51,373 nt of DNA from Acidimicrobiaceae bacterium UBA7830 (GTDB lineage Bacteria; Actinomycetota; Acidimicrobiia; Acidimicrobiales; Ilumatobacteraceae), in assembly GCA_002501485.1 (NCBI GenBank), contig DLTS01000024.1:14412-65784 (forward strand), written 5' to 3'. Below, piece by piece: positions 39,856 through 48,800 of the stretch (position 1 is the first letter of the stretch; each line of letters starts with the position of its first letter). A model generated the notes under the pieces. It was not told the DNA's origin. It worked only from the letters and a program-made list of their open reading frames with translations, and searched no databases. The position numbers and the translations under genes were made by a program.

Positions 39856-40571
39856 TAGTTCTGCTCCTCTTCGGTGCTTGCGTCATCGTCGGTCTCGGAT
39901 TCAGTTTCTGCTTCGTCATCTGACTCAGCCTCTGCTTCAGCCACATCTTCGGTCTCTTCGACTGTGTCCTCGGCCGCATCCTCCGCAACATCAGGAGCTT
40001 CTGTGTCGTCAACAGCTTCGACATCAGCACCTTCGTCGATGATCTCGTCTTCGGCTTCGTTGACGGCGTCAATTGCGCCCTTTGCCTCTTCGGCACGCTG
40101 GCGGCTCCGCTCAACACGTGCACGACGACTTGCTTGGGCTGACGCTGATGCGCCTTCCGCACGTGCCTGAATCACTGCGAGACGCTCATCGCTCATGCGA
40201 GCAACAATCACGGTGATGTGACAGGTGCGCTTGCGAATGCGGGTTGCACGTCCACGAGCACGGGGACGGAACCGACGCAAGGTCGAGCCTTCATCGGCGA
40301 AGCAGGCGATGACATACAACTCTGAAGCGTCTTGCTCGTCGTTGTTGACAGCGTTCGCAACTGCGGAGCGCAGCACCTTACGAATATCGCGGGCGATTCC
40401 ACGCTCGGTGAGCATGAGCACTTCGTCTGCTGAACGGACATCAAGGCCACGGATCAAGTTGAGAACAACTCGAGCCTTCGATGCTGATGATCGAACGTGT
40501 CGAGCGACCGCACGTGTGCCGGAACGCTCTCCTGCGATCGTCGCCTTCTCATTGAGCTTCGGACCAGTCAT
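39855..40571 (-). CDS. rplV: 50S ribosomal protein L22 with 110-residue extension
   Basis: A 238-residue protein, about twice the usual length. Residues 1-127 are normal L22 (VRSSASKARVVLNLIRGL, the tunnel-loop FRPRARGRATRIRKRTCHIT). Residues 128-165 form a basic, Arg/Ala-rich helix, and 166-238 are almost entirely Glu, Asp, Ala, Thr and Ser with no hydrophobic core. The frame is continuous to rpsC, so it is part of the gene and not a read-through error. The tail would project from near the exit tunnel; its role is unknown. Confidence 0.96.
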   Translation of the reverse strand: MTGPKLNEKATIAGERSGTRAVARHVRSSASKARVVLNLIRGLDVRSADEVLMLTERGIARDIRKVLRSAVANAVNNDEQDASELYVIACFADEGSTLRRFRPRARGRATRIRKRTCHITVIVARMSDERLAVIQARAEGASASAQASRRARVERSRQRAEEAKGAIDAVNEAEDEIIDEGADVEAVDDTEAPDVAEDAAEDTVEETEDVAEAEAESDDEAETESETDDDASTEEEQN

Positions 40572-40849
40572 TAGCGACGTGCCCCCTTCTCCTGTCCGGC
40601 GTGGAACTTAAACGTGCGTGTCGGGCTGAACTCACCGAGTTTGTGACCGACCATTGACTCCGTGACGTACACCGGGACGTGCTTACGACCGTCGTGAACG
40701 GCGATCGTGTGCCCGACCATGTCAGGAATGATGGTGGAGCGACGCGACCAGGTCTTGATGACCTTGCGCTCTCCTGCTGCGTTCTGTGCGTCGACCTTTG
40801 CCAACAGGTGACCGTCGACGAACGCTCCCTTTTTAAGACTGCGAGACAT
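40571..40849 (-). CDS. rpsS: 30S ribosomal protein S19
   Basis: A 92-residue protein: SRSLKKGAFVDGHLL, KTWSRRSTIIPDMVGHTIAVH and the basic C-terminus. Its stop shares a base with the rplV start. Confidence 0.98.
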   Translation of the reverse strand: MSRSLKKGAFVDGHLLAKVDAQNAAGERKVIKTWSRRSTIIPDMVGHTIAVHDGRKHVPVYVTESMVGHKLGEFSPTRTFKFHAGQEKGARR

Positions 40850-40870
40850 CTGTTTCTACCTCTCCCCTAC

Positions 40871-41707
40871 TCACCGACGGCCCTTGCCGCTGCGGCGACG
40901 ACGGACGATGAGTTGCTGACTCGACTTGTTCTTGTTGCGGGTACGGCGCTCTGGCTTACCCCATGGTGAAACGGCGGGACGACCACCTGAAGTGCGACCT
41001 TCACCACCACCGAGTGGGTGGTCGACTGGGTTCATTGCGACACCACGAGTCTGGGGGCGAACGCCCTTCCAGCGGTTACGACCTGCTTTACCGATCTTCA
41101 CCAGCTCGTGTTCCGAGTTGCCAACTTCGCCAACAGTCGCACGGCAGTCGAGAAGCACACGGCGCATCTCAGTCGATGGCATACGAAGTGTGGCGAAATC
41201 ACCGTCTTTCGCAACGAGCTGCACAGCAATGCCAGCTGAACGACCGATTTTGCCGCCTTGGCCGGGGCGAAGCTCGACGTTGTGAATGACCGTACCTACT
41301 GGGATATACCGCAATGCCATTGCGTTACCCGGACGGATATCAGCGCCTTGACCGCTCATCACGGTGTCGCCAACAGACAGACCCTTCGGGGCCAAAATGT
41401 ACGCCTTATCACCATCGGTGTAGTGAATGAGGGCGATACGGCACGTGCGGTTCGGATCGTATTCAATCGCTGCAACGCGGCCCGCAACACCATCTTTTAT
41501 GCGGCGGAAATCGACGACGCGGTAACGTCGCTTGTGACCGCCACCACGATGGCGTGATGTCTTGCGACCGTAGTTGTTTCGACCGCCTGACTTGTTCGAT
41601 GGAGCGAGCAGTGTGCGCTCTGGCGAGCTCTTCGTGATATCAGAGAAGTCGGAAGATGTTTGGAAGCGGCGTCCGGGGCTGGTTGGGCGGCGTGAACGAA
41701 TAGCCAT
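40871..41707 (-). CDS. rplB: 50S ribosomal protein L2
   Basis: A 278-residue protein. ATG 41707 begins AIRSRRPTSPGRR, 7 nt after rplW; the longer frame to 41764 covers rplW sequence. The C-terminal GVAMNPVDHPLGGGEGR carries the histidine near the peptidyl-transferase centre. Confidence 0.98.
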   Translation of the reverse strand: MAIRSRRPTSPGRRFQTSSDFSDITKSSPERTLLAPSNKSGGRNNYGRKTSRHRGGGHKRRYRVVDFRRIKDGVAGRVAAIEYDPNRTCRIALIHYTDGDKAYILAPKGLSVGDTVMSGQGADIRPGNAMALRYIPVGTVIHNVELRPGQGGKIGRSAGIAVQLVAKDGDFATLRMPSTEMRRVLLDCRATVGEVGNSEHELVKIGKAGRNRWKGVRPQTRGVAMNPVDHPLGGGEGRTSGGRPAVSPWGKPERRTRNKNKSSQQLIVRRRRSGKGRR

Positions 41708-41714
41708 GATGTCC

Positions 41715-42005
41715 TCAGTTCTCGAACAGCGGGATTTCGCCCGCTGCCAGGGTGACGATGGCACGCTTGCTGTCGGGCTTTGAGCCTCGACGATTCGAAT
41801 TGCGCACTCGGGTGGACTTGCCCTTCCGGTTGATCGTGTTGACCTTCAGAACCTCAACATCCCAGATTGATTCGACGGCGTCGCGAATCTCGGGCTTGCT
41901 GGCGCTACTGGCAACCTTGAACGTGTAAACACCGGACTCCATTGCGGCGTAGCTCTTTTCAGAGACCACCGGAGCAATGATGATGTCGCGTGGGTCTTTC
42001 ATCAC
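41715..42005 (-). CDS. rplW: 50S ribosomal protein L23
   Basis: A 96-residue protein at the tunnel exit, the docking site for trigger factor and SRP: DIIIAPVVSEKSYAAME, VLKVNTINRKGKSTR. It overlaps rplD by 4 nt. Confidence 0.97.
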   Translation of the reverse strand: MMKDPRDIIIAPVVSEKSYAAMESGVYTFKVASSASKPEIRDAVESIWDVEVLKVNTINRKGKSTRVRNSNRRGSKPDSKRAIVTLAAGEIPLFEN

Positions 42006-42637
42006 TCATCAGGACTTTCGTTTGCAGCAACCGCTGACGGCAGAGTCGCTGAGGTAAACAAGATGTGGTCGTTGCACAGCACGTCATAGGCGTTGAGCTC
42101 TTGCACCGAAATGAGTTGCACTTCCGGAATATTGCGGAAGCTCATCGCTGCGTTCTCATCACCTGCGCCAAGAACAATTAGCGCCCGACCCTCGATACCG
42201 AGAGCTGCGAGCGCCTTCACGCCTTCTTTTGTGCTCGGCTGAGCAAATGACCATGAATCAACGACGGTGACACATCCCTCGTTGACCCGATCAGAAAGAG
42301 CGGAACGAAGCGCAAGACGCACCATTTTCTTTGGCGTACGCTGGTTGTACTTCCGCGGCTTCGGGCCGAGGGCGATACCGCCGCCACTGAAGTGCGGGGC
42401 ACGAATTGAACCCTGACGGGCATTACCTGTGCCCTTCTGGCGGAATGGCTTTGCGCCGCCACCGCGGACCTCACTACGAGTTTTCGTGCTTTGCGTACCC
42501 GAGCGACGTGCTGCGAGCTGAGCGGTCACAACTTGGTGCATCACCGGCACGTTTGGCTGCACGCTAAAGACAGCATCGTCGAGTTCGACCGATCCCGCTT
42601 CTTTTCCTGCAGCGTTCTTCATCTTAAGCGTTGCCAT
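42002..42637 (-). CDS. rplD: 50S ribosomal protein L4
   Basis: A 211-residue protein: QVVTAQLAARRSGTQSTKTR, the tunnel loop KPFRQKGTGNARQGSIRAPH (given in part) and PRKYNQRTPKKMVRLALRSA. It lies 1 nt after rplC and overlaps rplW. Confidence 0.98.
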   Translation of the reverse strand: MATLKMKNAAGKEAGSVELDDAVFSVQPNVPVMHQVVTAQLAARRSGTQSTKTRSEVRGGGAKPFRQKGTGNARQGSIRAPHFSGGGIALGPKPRKYNQRTPKKMVRLALRSALSDRVNEGCVTVVDSWSFAQPSTKEGVKALAALGIEGRALIVLGAGDENAAMSFRNIPEVQLISVQELNAYDVLCNDHILFTSATLPSAVAANESPDE

Positions 42638-42638
42638 C

Positions 42639-43286
42639 TCACGATCCCCTCACTGCAGATTTGACTGCGTTGCGAACCTGGATCAGACCACCGTTCGGAC
42701 CAGGAACCGAACCCTTCACCAGCATCACCTGGCGTTCAGCGTCAGCTTCCACGACTTCGAGATTTAGCGTGGTGACCTGTTCGTGGCCCATGTGTCCGGC
42801 CATCTTGATTCCCTTAATAACTCGACCAGGGAACGAGCCCGCTCCCACAGAACCCGGTGCACGGTGCTTCTTGTGGTTACCGTGGCTGGCTGGCTGGCCC
42901 TTGAAGTTGTGACGCTTCATCGTTCCTGCAAAACCTTTTCCGCGGCTCACACCAGTGACGTCGATGCGGTCGCCAACGACGAACTGGTCGACGGTGATTT
43001 CTTGGCCGACCTCAAAGCCATCGATTGAATCGAGGCGGATTTCGACGAGTCGGCGTCCTGGCTGAACCCCAGCCTTCGCATAGTGACCGGCGTCGGGTTG
43101 GTTGAGTTTGCGGGCATCACGGTGCCCGTAGGTGACCTGTAACGCAGTGTAGCCATCACGTTCAGTGGTCTTGATTTGCACCACCCGCATTGGTTCTACA
43201 CGGAGCACGGTCACGGCGAGCATTCGGTCATCAACCCATTTTTGGGTCATGCCGACTTTCTCGCCGACGATCGCTGTCTGTGCCAT
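42639..43286 (-). CDS. rplC: 50S ribosomal protein L3
   Basis: A 215-residue protein from ATG 43286 with a GGAAG ribosome site; the frame is open to 43352 but without family-like sequence. It has IVGEKVGMTQ, SRGKGFAGTMKRHNFKGQPASHG (shown in part) and GHMGHEQVT. Normally rpsJ lies directly upstream. Here the upstream neighbour is htrA, 267 nt away, and rpsJ is 5.6 kb upstream. L3 therefore now heads its own transcription unit. Confidence 0.97.
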   Translation of the reverse strand: MAQTAIVGEKVGMTQKWVDDRMLAVTVLRVEPMRVVQIKTTERDGYTALQVTYGHRDARKLNQPDAGHYAKAGVQPGRRLVEIRLDSIDGFEVGQEITVDQFVVGDRIDVTGVSRGKGFAGTMKRHNFKGQPASHGNHKKHRAPGSVGAGSFPGRVIKGIKMAGHMGHEQVTTLNLEVVEADAERQVMLVKGSVPGPNGGLIQVRNAVKSAVRGS

Positions 43287-43321
43287 AACGGCTTCCTTTG
43301 GTTGATCGAGCCCCTGTGGGC

Positions 43322-43352
43322 TATCCACACTTTTACGTTCCGGTTGAGTCAA
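43322..43352 (-). promoter_or_regulatory. candidate promoter of the rplC operon
   Basis: On the minus strand TTGACT (43347-43352) is a good -35. The -10 is less clear: TGTGGA at 17 nt or TGGATA at 19 nt spacing. A promoter is needed here because rpsJ and its promoter are separated from rplC by a terminator at 44832-44862. Confidence 0.35.
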
Positions 43353-43381
43353 CGTGAGCCCCCCGGAGTGGCTTCACGCAA

Positions 43382-43410
43382 GTGCTCCGCCAACCAAAGT
43401 TGCGGAGCAC
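43382..43410 (-). terminator. hairpin 3 in the htrA-rplC gap
   Basis: GTGCTCCGC pairs with GCGGAGCAC (9 bp); a one-base bulge and three further pairs close a CAAA loop. The stem is terminator-like but no U-run follows on either strand. It may end htrA transcripts or be part of a folded leader. Confidence 0.45.
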
Positions 43411-43426
43411 GGGTTTAGAGGTCGCC

Positions 43427-43451
43427 GTGAGGTCCCCGTTGCCGGGCTCAC
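43427..43451 (-). other. hairpin 2 in the htrA-rplC gap
   Basis: GTGAG pairs with CTCAC, and inside it CCCG with CGGG around a TTGC loop, with a three-base asymmetric bulge. It has the look of a folded RNA element rather than a simple terminator. Confidence 0.4.
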
Positions 43452-43467
43452 ACGGACATCATTTATC

Positions 43468-43497
43468 ACTTGTACCCAACAGGAGCTGGGCACAAGT
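43468..43497 (-). other. hairpin 1 in the htrA-rplC gap
   Basis: ACTTGT pairs with ACAAGT, then one mismatch, then CCCA with TGGG around an 8-nt loop. It is the first of three hairpins after the htrA stop. No poly-U tract follows. Confidence 0.4.
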
Positions 43498-43553
43498 TGA
43501 GAACGCTATCGGCATTCGTGCAGGTTCCAACCTTTACGAAGTCAGCACTCCGG

Positions 43554-44810
43554 TCAAGAAGTCGGGCGCGAGGTCAGTTCAGCGACAACTTCGAGACGTT
43601 GATCGCCGCGTTGCACCGTAATTTGCACGGAATCACCCGGTTCGAGGTCGCGTATTGCAGCAATAAGCCCAGCTGCACCCTCAACTGTCGCACCGTCAAC
43701 AGCAATAACGATGTCGCCTGCCCGCAAACCAGCGGCATCCGCCGGTGTCCCGACATTCACATCTCTAATGACTGCACCAACACCACCGTCTGTGCGCTCG
43801 TCGAGAGCAACCCCGAGAAATCCCTCTTTTCGCTGCTCCCCTCGAGACTGCTTACGTAGTTGCTCAAAAATCGGCAGCGCTTCGTCAACTGAAATCGAAA
43901 AACCAATATTTGACGCCGCTAATGTCGACGATCCTCGCGCAACTGCGGTGTTGATTCCGACGACTTCTCCGGCCGCATTAACAAGTGGACCACCGGAGTT
44001 TCCTGAAGAGATTGCTGCGTCGGTCTGTAACAACCCGTCGAGAGCACCAACATCGGTCACAAGTGTTCGATTGAGCGCGGACACGATGCCAAGCGTGACA
44101 GTCGGCGCCCCGTCGAGATCGAGTGCAAACCCAATCGCAACAACCTCGTCACCGAGTTGAATCGACCCTGGACGTGCAAATACTGCGGCAGGAAGGCCCT
44201 CTCCCTCAATATCGAGCAGAGCGAGGTCGTTTCCCACGTCGATTGCGAGCAGAGTTGCCTCTCGAGGCTCAGTTTCGCCTGCAAGACGAACGCGTAGCGA
44301 TGTCGCACCCTCTACGACGTGAGCGTTTGTCACGATTTCGCCGTCTGCTGTTGCAATAATCCCGGTTCCTACAGATCCACTCTGGCCGAACCCTGTTGAT
44401 AGCTCAGCCATCACCGTGACCGTGCTAGGGCCAACCTGCGCAGCGACGGCAGCGACGTCGATTCGTTCGAACGGTCCGGTTCGTTCGGGGCCAATCGTGA
44501 ATGCGAATTCAGATTCCGATGGGCTTGTCACCGCTGCTGAGACTGTCTCGTCTGAGCCGGATTCCGGAGCAATGGGATCCTCTTCGTCGTCATCGAGATC
44601 GTCAATTTCTTCAACAACATCGGGTGTGCTGCTCACTGAGGAGTCCTCGCTGTCTCCAACTGATCGGTCGATAACCGCTCCCCCTGCGAAAGCCAAAGCA
44701 ATCAACAGCAAAATCGCCACCGTCGCCGACGGACGACGGCGACGCCTGCTCGCATCTGAGCCTTCTTGTATGTCAGAAGACGGCACTATTGGAGGAGGTA
44801 ACTCTGCCAT
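43554..44810 (-). CDS. membrane-anchored HtrA/DegP-type serine protease
   Basis: A 418-residue S1C-family protease for envelope protein quality control. A Pro/Arg-rich cytosolic N-terminus, one membrane helix (about 28-48), a long acidic Asp/Glu/Ser linker (about 52-98), a trypsin-like domain and a C-terminal PDZ domain (GVGAVIRDVNVGTPADAAGL) follow in order. The triad is H164 (TNAHVV), D195 (GNDLALL) and S272 (SGNSGGPL). ATG 44810 is preferred to an earlier TTG at 44831 that falls in the terminator arm. It is not in the pot operon because a terminator precedes it; a TAAACC box 7 nt before the ATG could support leaderless transcription. Confidence 0.92.
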   Translation of the reverse strand: MAELPPPIVPSSDIQEGSDASRRRRRPSATVAILLLIALAFAGGAVIDRSVGDSEDSSVSSTPDVVEEIDDLDDDEEDPIAPESGSDETVSAAVTSPSESEFAFTIGPERTGPFERIDVAAVAAQVGPSTVTVMAELSTGFGQSGSVGTGIIATADGEIVTNAHVVEGATSLRVRLAGETEPREATLLAIDVGNDLALLDIEGEGLPAAVFARPGSIQLGDEVVAIGFALDLDGAPTVTLGIVSALNRTLVTDVGALDGLLQTDAAISSGNSGGPLVNAAGEVVGINTAVARGSSTLAASNIGFSISVDEALPIFEQLRKQSRGEQRKEGFLGVALDERTDGGVGAVIRDVNVGTPADAAGLRAGDIVIAVDGATVEGAAGLIAAIRDLEPGDSVQITVQRGDQRLEVVAELTSRPTS

Positions 44811-44831
44811 GCACTCTGGTTTAGCAAGCAA

Positions 44832-44862
44832 AATGGCCCGCTGCTAGTTGCAGCGGGCCATT
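44832..44862 (-). terminator. terminator of the tuf-rpsJ-potABCD unit
   Basis: A perfect 13-bp stem AATGGCCCGCTGC with a 5-nt loop, followed on the minus strand by TTTTGCTT. It lies 26 nt after the potD stop and 21 nt before htrA. The stem flanks are A/T-rich on both sides, so it may act in both directions. Confidence 0.9.
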
Positions 44863-44888
44863 CTCACTCAGTTCTCACCAAGACTGAG

Positions 44889-45983
44889 TCAGCCTTTGGC
44901 CTCACTAAAGGCATCTGAGAAGTTGGTCTCAAAGTCACCGGTATCGGTGATGTATTCAAGTCCGCTCAAGTCTTTGGGGTACATGACGGCAAGAACTTCT
45001 TGAACCTCCGGATCCATCACTTCATTTGACTGTGCATTCGGGCTTGCGTAGTAATTCCATTCACTGAGTTGCGCACCGTTTTCTGCATCAAGGATGAAGT
45101 TGATGAACGTGTGAGCAGTACATGGGTGTGGTGCATCAAATGGAACCGCCATGTTGTCGGTCCAGATTGTGCCACCTTGAGACGGAACGAAGTATGCGTA
45201 CTCGTCATCACCCTCGTATTCGTCGATGGAAACGACCACATTTCCGGAATACCCGTGGGCAATGACTGACTCACCAGTTGTCAACAATTCGTCATACTGA
45301 TCAGACTCGAATGCAGCAATATTCTCCACTGCTGCTGCAACCAGATCTTTGGCCTCAGCGAGTTCACCATCGTCGGTCGTATTCAACGAGTAGCCGAGGT
45401 ACTTGAGTGCGGCACCGAGTGTTTCACGTGGGTCGTTTAGCAACGTGATCTGACCGGCGTACTTGGATGCGATTGCTGGATCAAAGACGAGTCCCCAACC
45501 TGCAGCGGCATCGTCACCAACCACCGAGAGATTTACGCCCAGTCCGGTGGTACCACCCTGATACGGGGCAACGTATTCTCCGGTTGGGTCATACGAGGTG
45601 TCGAGATTGGGGTCAAGGTTTCCGAAATTCGGAATTGCGGCTTTGTTGAGTTTCTGGATAGTTCCCTCTTCAATCATGATCGTGACCATGTAGTCAGAGG
45701 GGACGATTACGTCATAACCAGAATTTCCTGCGGCCACAATCGGCTGCATTGCTTCATTGGAGTCGTAGTTGTCTTCAGTGACCGAAACGCCGTATTGAGC
45801 TTCGAATGCGGTCTTTAGTTCTGGGTCGATGTATTCCGACCAGTTGTAGAGAAAGAGATCACCATCGGTTTTCCCTGCCTCACATGCAGCGGCACTAGAT
45901 GCATCATCTCCACCGCCACAAGCGGCAAGAACCATTGCCCCAGCAACGGCTACACCCGCCAAACGTAATGTTGTTGTTCTCAT
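44889..45983 (-). CDS. potD: spermidine/putrescine ABC transporter, binding lipoprotein
   Basis: A 364-residue lipoprotein. The lipobox is LAACGGG (lipidated Cys near residue 22), then the solute-binding fold with LYNWSEYIDPELK, a hallmark of the PotD/PotF family, and YVAPYQGGTTGLGVN. The substrate is predicted to be putrescine or spermidine; exact preference is not visible. It overlaps potC by 4 nt and ends the operon. Confidence 0.92.
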   Translation of the reverse strand: MRTTTLRLAGVAVAGAMVLAACGGGDDASSAAACEAGKTDGDLFLYNWSEYIDPELKTAFEAQYGVSVTEDNYDSNEAMQPIVAAGNSGYDVIVPSDYMVTIMIEEGTIQKLNKAAIPNFGNLDPNLDTSYDPTGEYVAPYQGGTTGLGVNLSVVGDDAAAGWGLVFDPAIASKYAGQITLLNDPRETLGAALKYLGYSLNTTDDGELAEAKDLVAAAVENIAAFESDQYDELLTTGESVIAHGYSGNVVVSIDEYEGDDEYAYFVPSQGGTIWTDNMAVPFDAPHPCTAHTFINFILDAENGAQLSEWNYYASPNAQSNEVMDPEVQEVLAVMYPKDLSGLEYITDTGDFETNFSDAFSEAKG

Positions 45984-46843
45984 GATGTTCCCCCTGATGT
46001 TTGGAGTTGTTGGCGCCCACGAGAGGCGTTAGCTCGCTGCAAAGCCACAGAGCCCGCAACAAGAATGAGCGACGCTACCAGCATGACGACTGACACCGAG
46101 TTAATCGTCGGAGTCACGCCCTTTCTGATGAGCGAGAACACATAGACCGGCAGAGTAGTCGATCCAGGACCAGCGACGAACTGGGTGACAACGACATCGT
46201 CGAGCGAGAGCGTGAGAGCAAGGAGTGCCCCGCCAAACACACCCGGAGCGATCAGCGGAAGAGTTACATACCGAAAGGCCTGCCAGCGAGATGCATAAAG
46301 GTCAGATGCCGCCTGTTCGAGCGTTGCATTCATGCCAGCGATGCGCGCCCGCACGACGATTGAGACGAATGCAATGTTGAATGCGACGTGGCTCACCACG
46401 ATTGTGCCGAAACCCTTTGAGATTCCGATCCCGAACACCGCATCAACCACATTGAATGACTGAGAAAAGAACATCAGCATCATGACCGCCATCGTCACAT
46501 CGGGAATGATGATCGGTAAGTAAAGCAATGCGTCGAATACCCGCCGACCTTTGAAAGTGAACCGTTCGAGGGCAAGGGCTGCCATCGTGCCCAGCACCGT
46601 TGCGATGAGCGTCGAGACCAGCGCAACTCGAACCGAGACCGAGATCGTCCGTTGTAAACGACTGTCATCGAACAACGTCGAGTACCACTCGGTGGTGAAG
46701 CCACCCCATTGACCCGGTATTCGGCTCGCCGAGAACGAAAAGATCACCAACAAAATGATCGGCGCATAGAGGAAAAGAAGGACCACGCCACCGTTGGTGC
46801 GAAGTGCCCACGCCGGCAGTCTGCGCTGATGCGACTTGCTCAT
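45980..46843 (-). CDS. potC: polyamine ABC transporter permease PotC
   Basis: A 287-residue permease with six hydrophobic segments and an EAA-like loop (MNATLEQAASDLYASRWQAF, in part) that docks on the ATPase. It forms the channel with PotB. It overlaps potB by ATGA and potD by ATGA. Confidence 0.92.
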   Translation of the reverse strand: MSKSHQRRLPAWALRTNGGVVLLFLYAPIILLVIFSFSASRIPGQWGGFTTEWYSTLFDDSRLQRTISVSVRVALVSTLIATVLGTMAALALERFTFKGRRVFDALLYLPIIIPDVTMAVMMLMFFSQSFNVVDAVFGIGISKGFGTIVVSHVAFNIAFVSIVVRARIAGMNATLEQAASDLYASRWQAFRYVTLPLIAPGVFGGALLALTLSLDDVVVTQFVAGPGSTTLPVYVFSLIRKGVTPTINSVSVVMLVASLILVAGSVALQRANASRGRQQLQTSGGTS

Positions 46844-47706
46844 AGGTTCCTTCCGCCAGATCGGAAGTAAATAACCGTTGAGACCAACATGACGGTCATC
46901 AGCACGAACGAGAGAGAAGCGCCGACCGGCCAGTTACGAGCGGTAAGGAACTGCGTCACGATGTATGAGCCGAGCATCGTCTCTTTTCCACCGCCAAGAA
47001 GTTCAGGGGTCACATACGCCCCCATTGAAGGAACGAACACCAAAATTGAGCCTGCGATCATGCCAGGCATAGTGAGCGGGAGGATAATGCACTGAAATGT
47101 TTGGGGCCCCGAGCCATACAGGTCACGACCTGCTTCGATCAGACGTTGGTCAAGGCGGTCGATCGATGCGTAGAGCGGAAGGATCATGAACGGCAGGTAC
47201 GCATAGACCAGACCGATGACGACGGCTGTCTTCGTAAACAGAATGTCGACTTCTCCGAGCCCAATTCCTTCAGTAAACGTCGAAATTGGTCCGCCCTTAG
47301 AGAGCAAGATTCGCCATGCGTAATTGCGCACAAGAAAATTTGTCCAAAACGGAATCATTACTGCGATGAGCAGAACGTTGCGGACAGTTGGTCGCTGATG
47401 AGCACAGAACCAGGCAAATGGGTATGCCACCACGAGACAGATCACCGTCGTGACGAGCGCAAGCACCACCGACCGCACCACAACATTTCGAACGATTGGT
47501 TCACCGAGCTTGCGATATGCGTCGACATTCCAATCCGACAATGCGGTCGACCCGGTGCTGGTGCGAGTGGCAAAGCTGTAGATCAACACGATAACGAGTG
47601 GCAGTGCGAAGAACAGCAACATGTAGGCAAACGATGGCAGCGCAAGGAAAAAGCCGCGGCGCCGCTCTTCACGCTCACGTTTGAGTTCAGCGGCCCCGAG
47701 CTTCAC
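46840..47706 (-). CDS. potB: polyamine ABC transporter permease PotB
   Basis: A 288-residue permease with six hydrophobic segments, FWTNFLVRNYAWRILL and an EAA loop (LIEAGRDLYGSGPQTF). GTG 47706 overlaps the potA stop (GTGA) and is chosen over a GTG/ATG-like start 36 nt upstream inside potA. It pairs with PotC. Confidence 0.91.
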   Translation of the reverse strand: MKLGAAELKREREERRRGFFLALPSFAYMLLFFALPLVIVLIYSFATRTSTGSTALSDWNVDAYRKLGEPIVRNVVVRSVVLALVTTVICLVVAYPFAWFCAHQRPTVRNVLLIAVMIPFWTNFLVRNYAWRILLSKGGPISTFTEGIGLGEVDILFTKTAVVIGLVYAYLPFMILPLYASIDRLDQRLIEAGRDLYGSGPQTFQCIILPLTMPGMIAGSILVFVPSMGAYVTPELLGGGKETMLGSYIVTQFLTARNWPVGASLSFVLMTVMLVSTVIYFRSGGRNL

Positions 47707-48800
47707 GGCCGAACCACCGCAACGGCGTTGTCTCTCCACCACAAGTCGACTCGATCACCAGCGTGATAGCGCTCGACGTCGGGCCGGTGATCGGCCTCCA
47801 CTTCAATGGTCATCCAGTCGAGAGCGACTCGGTACACAACACTGTTGCCCAAGAACGTCTCAGTCTCGACAGTTCCAGATAGCTGCGCGCTGTCGTGTGG
47901 TGCGCTATCGAGGTCACCGATTATCACTCGCTCGGGCCGCAAACTGACCTGGACCTCGTCACCTACTGAAACTGCGTCAACCTGCGGCACACGTATCCGT
48001 TGGCCATTGGCAAGACAGACAACCTCCGCCGATTCCAGAGTACCTTTTAGAAAGTTTGAGCGACCAATGAAATCAGCGACAAAGCGGTCAATCGGGGCGT
48101 CATACATTTCTTCGGGGGTGCCGACCTGTAACAAGCGTCCGGCGTTCATCACGCCAATTCGGTCAGAAAGGGCGAGCGCCTCCTCTTGATCGTGGGTGAC
48201 GAAGACGAATGTGATGCCGACTTCGCGCTGCAGTTGCTTCAACTCGAATTGCATCTCTTGACGCAATTTAAGGTCGAGAGCGGCAAGTGGTTCATCGAGG
48301 AGCAACACTTTCGGTCGGTTGACGAGTGCACGTGCGAGCGCGACACGTTGCTGTTGACCGCCAGAAAGTTGGTTCGGCCGACGATCTTCCATCCCTGTCA
48401 TCCGAACAAGCGAAATTGCCTCGTGCACCCGTGTTGAGATCTCCGATTTGGGGATCTTGCGCATCTTTAACCCAAACGCAACGTTGTCAGCAACGCTCAT
48501 GTGCGGGAACAAGGCGTAGTTTTGAAAGACAGTGTTCACCGGCCGCTTATTGGGCGGCAGCGAGCCCACTTCCTCCCCGAAGATCTGAAGACTGCCCCCA
48601 GAGGGAACCTCAAGACCCGCAATCATGCGGAGCGTGGTGGTCTTTCCACATCCAGATGGTCCGAGCAGCGCAAAGAATTCGCTGTCGCCAATATCGAGGT
48701 CGACGCTGTCAACTGCGGTGACATCATCGAAGAGTTTCGAGATGCCTCGCAGCGAGACCGCTGCACTCCTCTGATCTTGTGATTCTGTGATTTCGTTCAC
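47703..48800 (-). CDS. potA: polyamine ABC transporter ATPase PotA
   Basis: A 365-residue ATPase: Walker A GPSGCGKT, signature LSGGQQQRVALARAL, Walker B VLLLDEPLAALD, switch histidine FVTHD, and a C-terminal TOBE domain (from about residue 280). The GTG start is only 42 nt after the rpsJ stop with no terminator between, so potA is very probably co-transcribed with tuf and rpsJ. It powers import of a polyamine through PotBC. Confidence 0.94.
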   Translation of the reverse strand: MNEITESQDQRSAAVSLRGISKLFDDVTAVDSVDLDIGDSEFFALLGPSGCGKTTTLRMIAGLEVPSGGSLQIFGEEVGSLPPNKRPVNTVFQNYALFPHMSVADNVAFGLKMRKIPKSEISTRVHEAISLVRMTGMEDRRPNQLSGGQQQRVALARALVNRPKVLLLDEPLAALDLKLRQEMQFELKQLQREVGITFVFVTHDQEEALALSDRIGVMNAGRLLQVGTPEEMYDAPIDRFVADFIGRSNFLKGTLESAEVVCLANGQRIRVPQVDAVSVGDEVQVSLRPERVIIGDLDSAPHDSAQLSGTVETETFLGNSVVYRVALDWMTIEVEADHRPDVERYHAGDRVDLWWRDNAVAVVRP

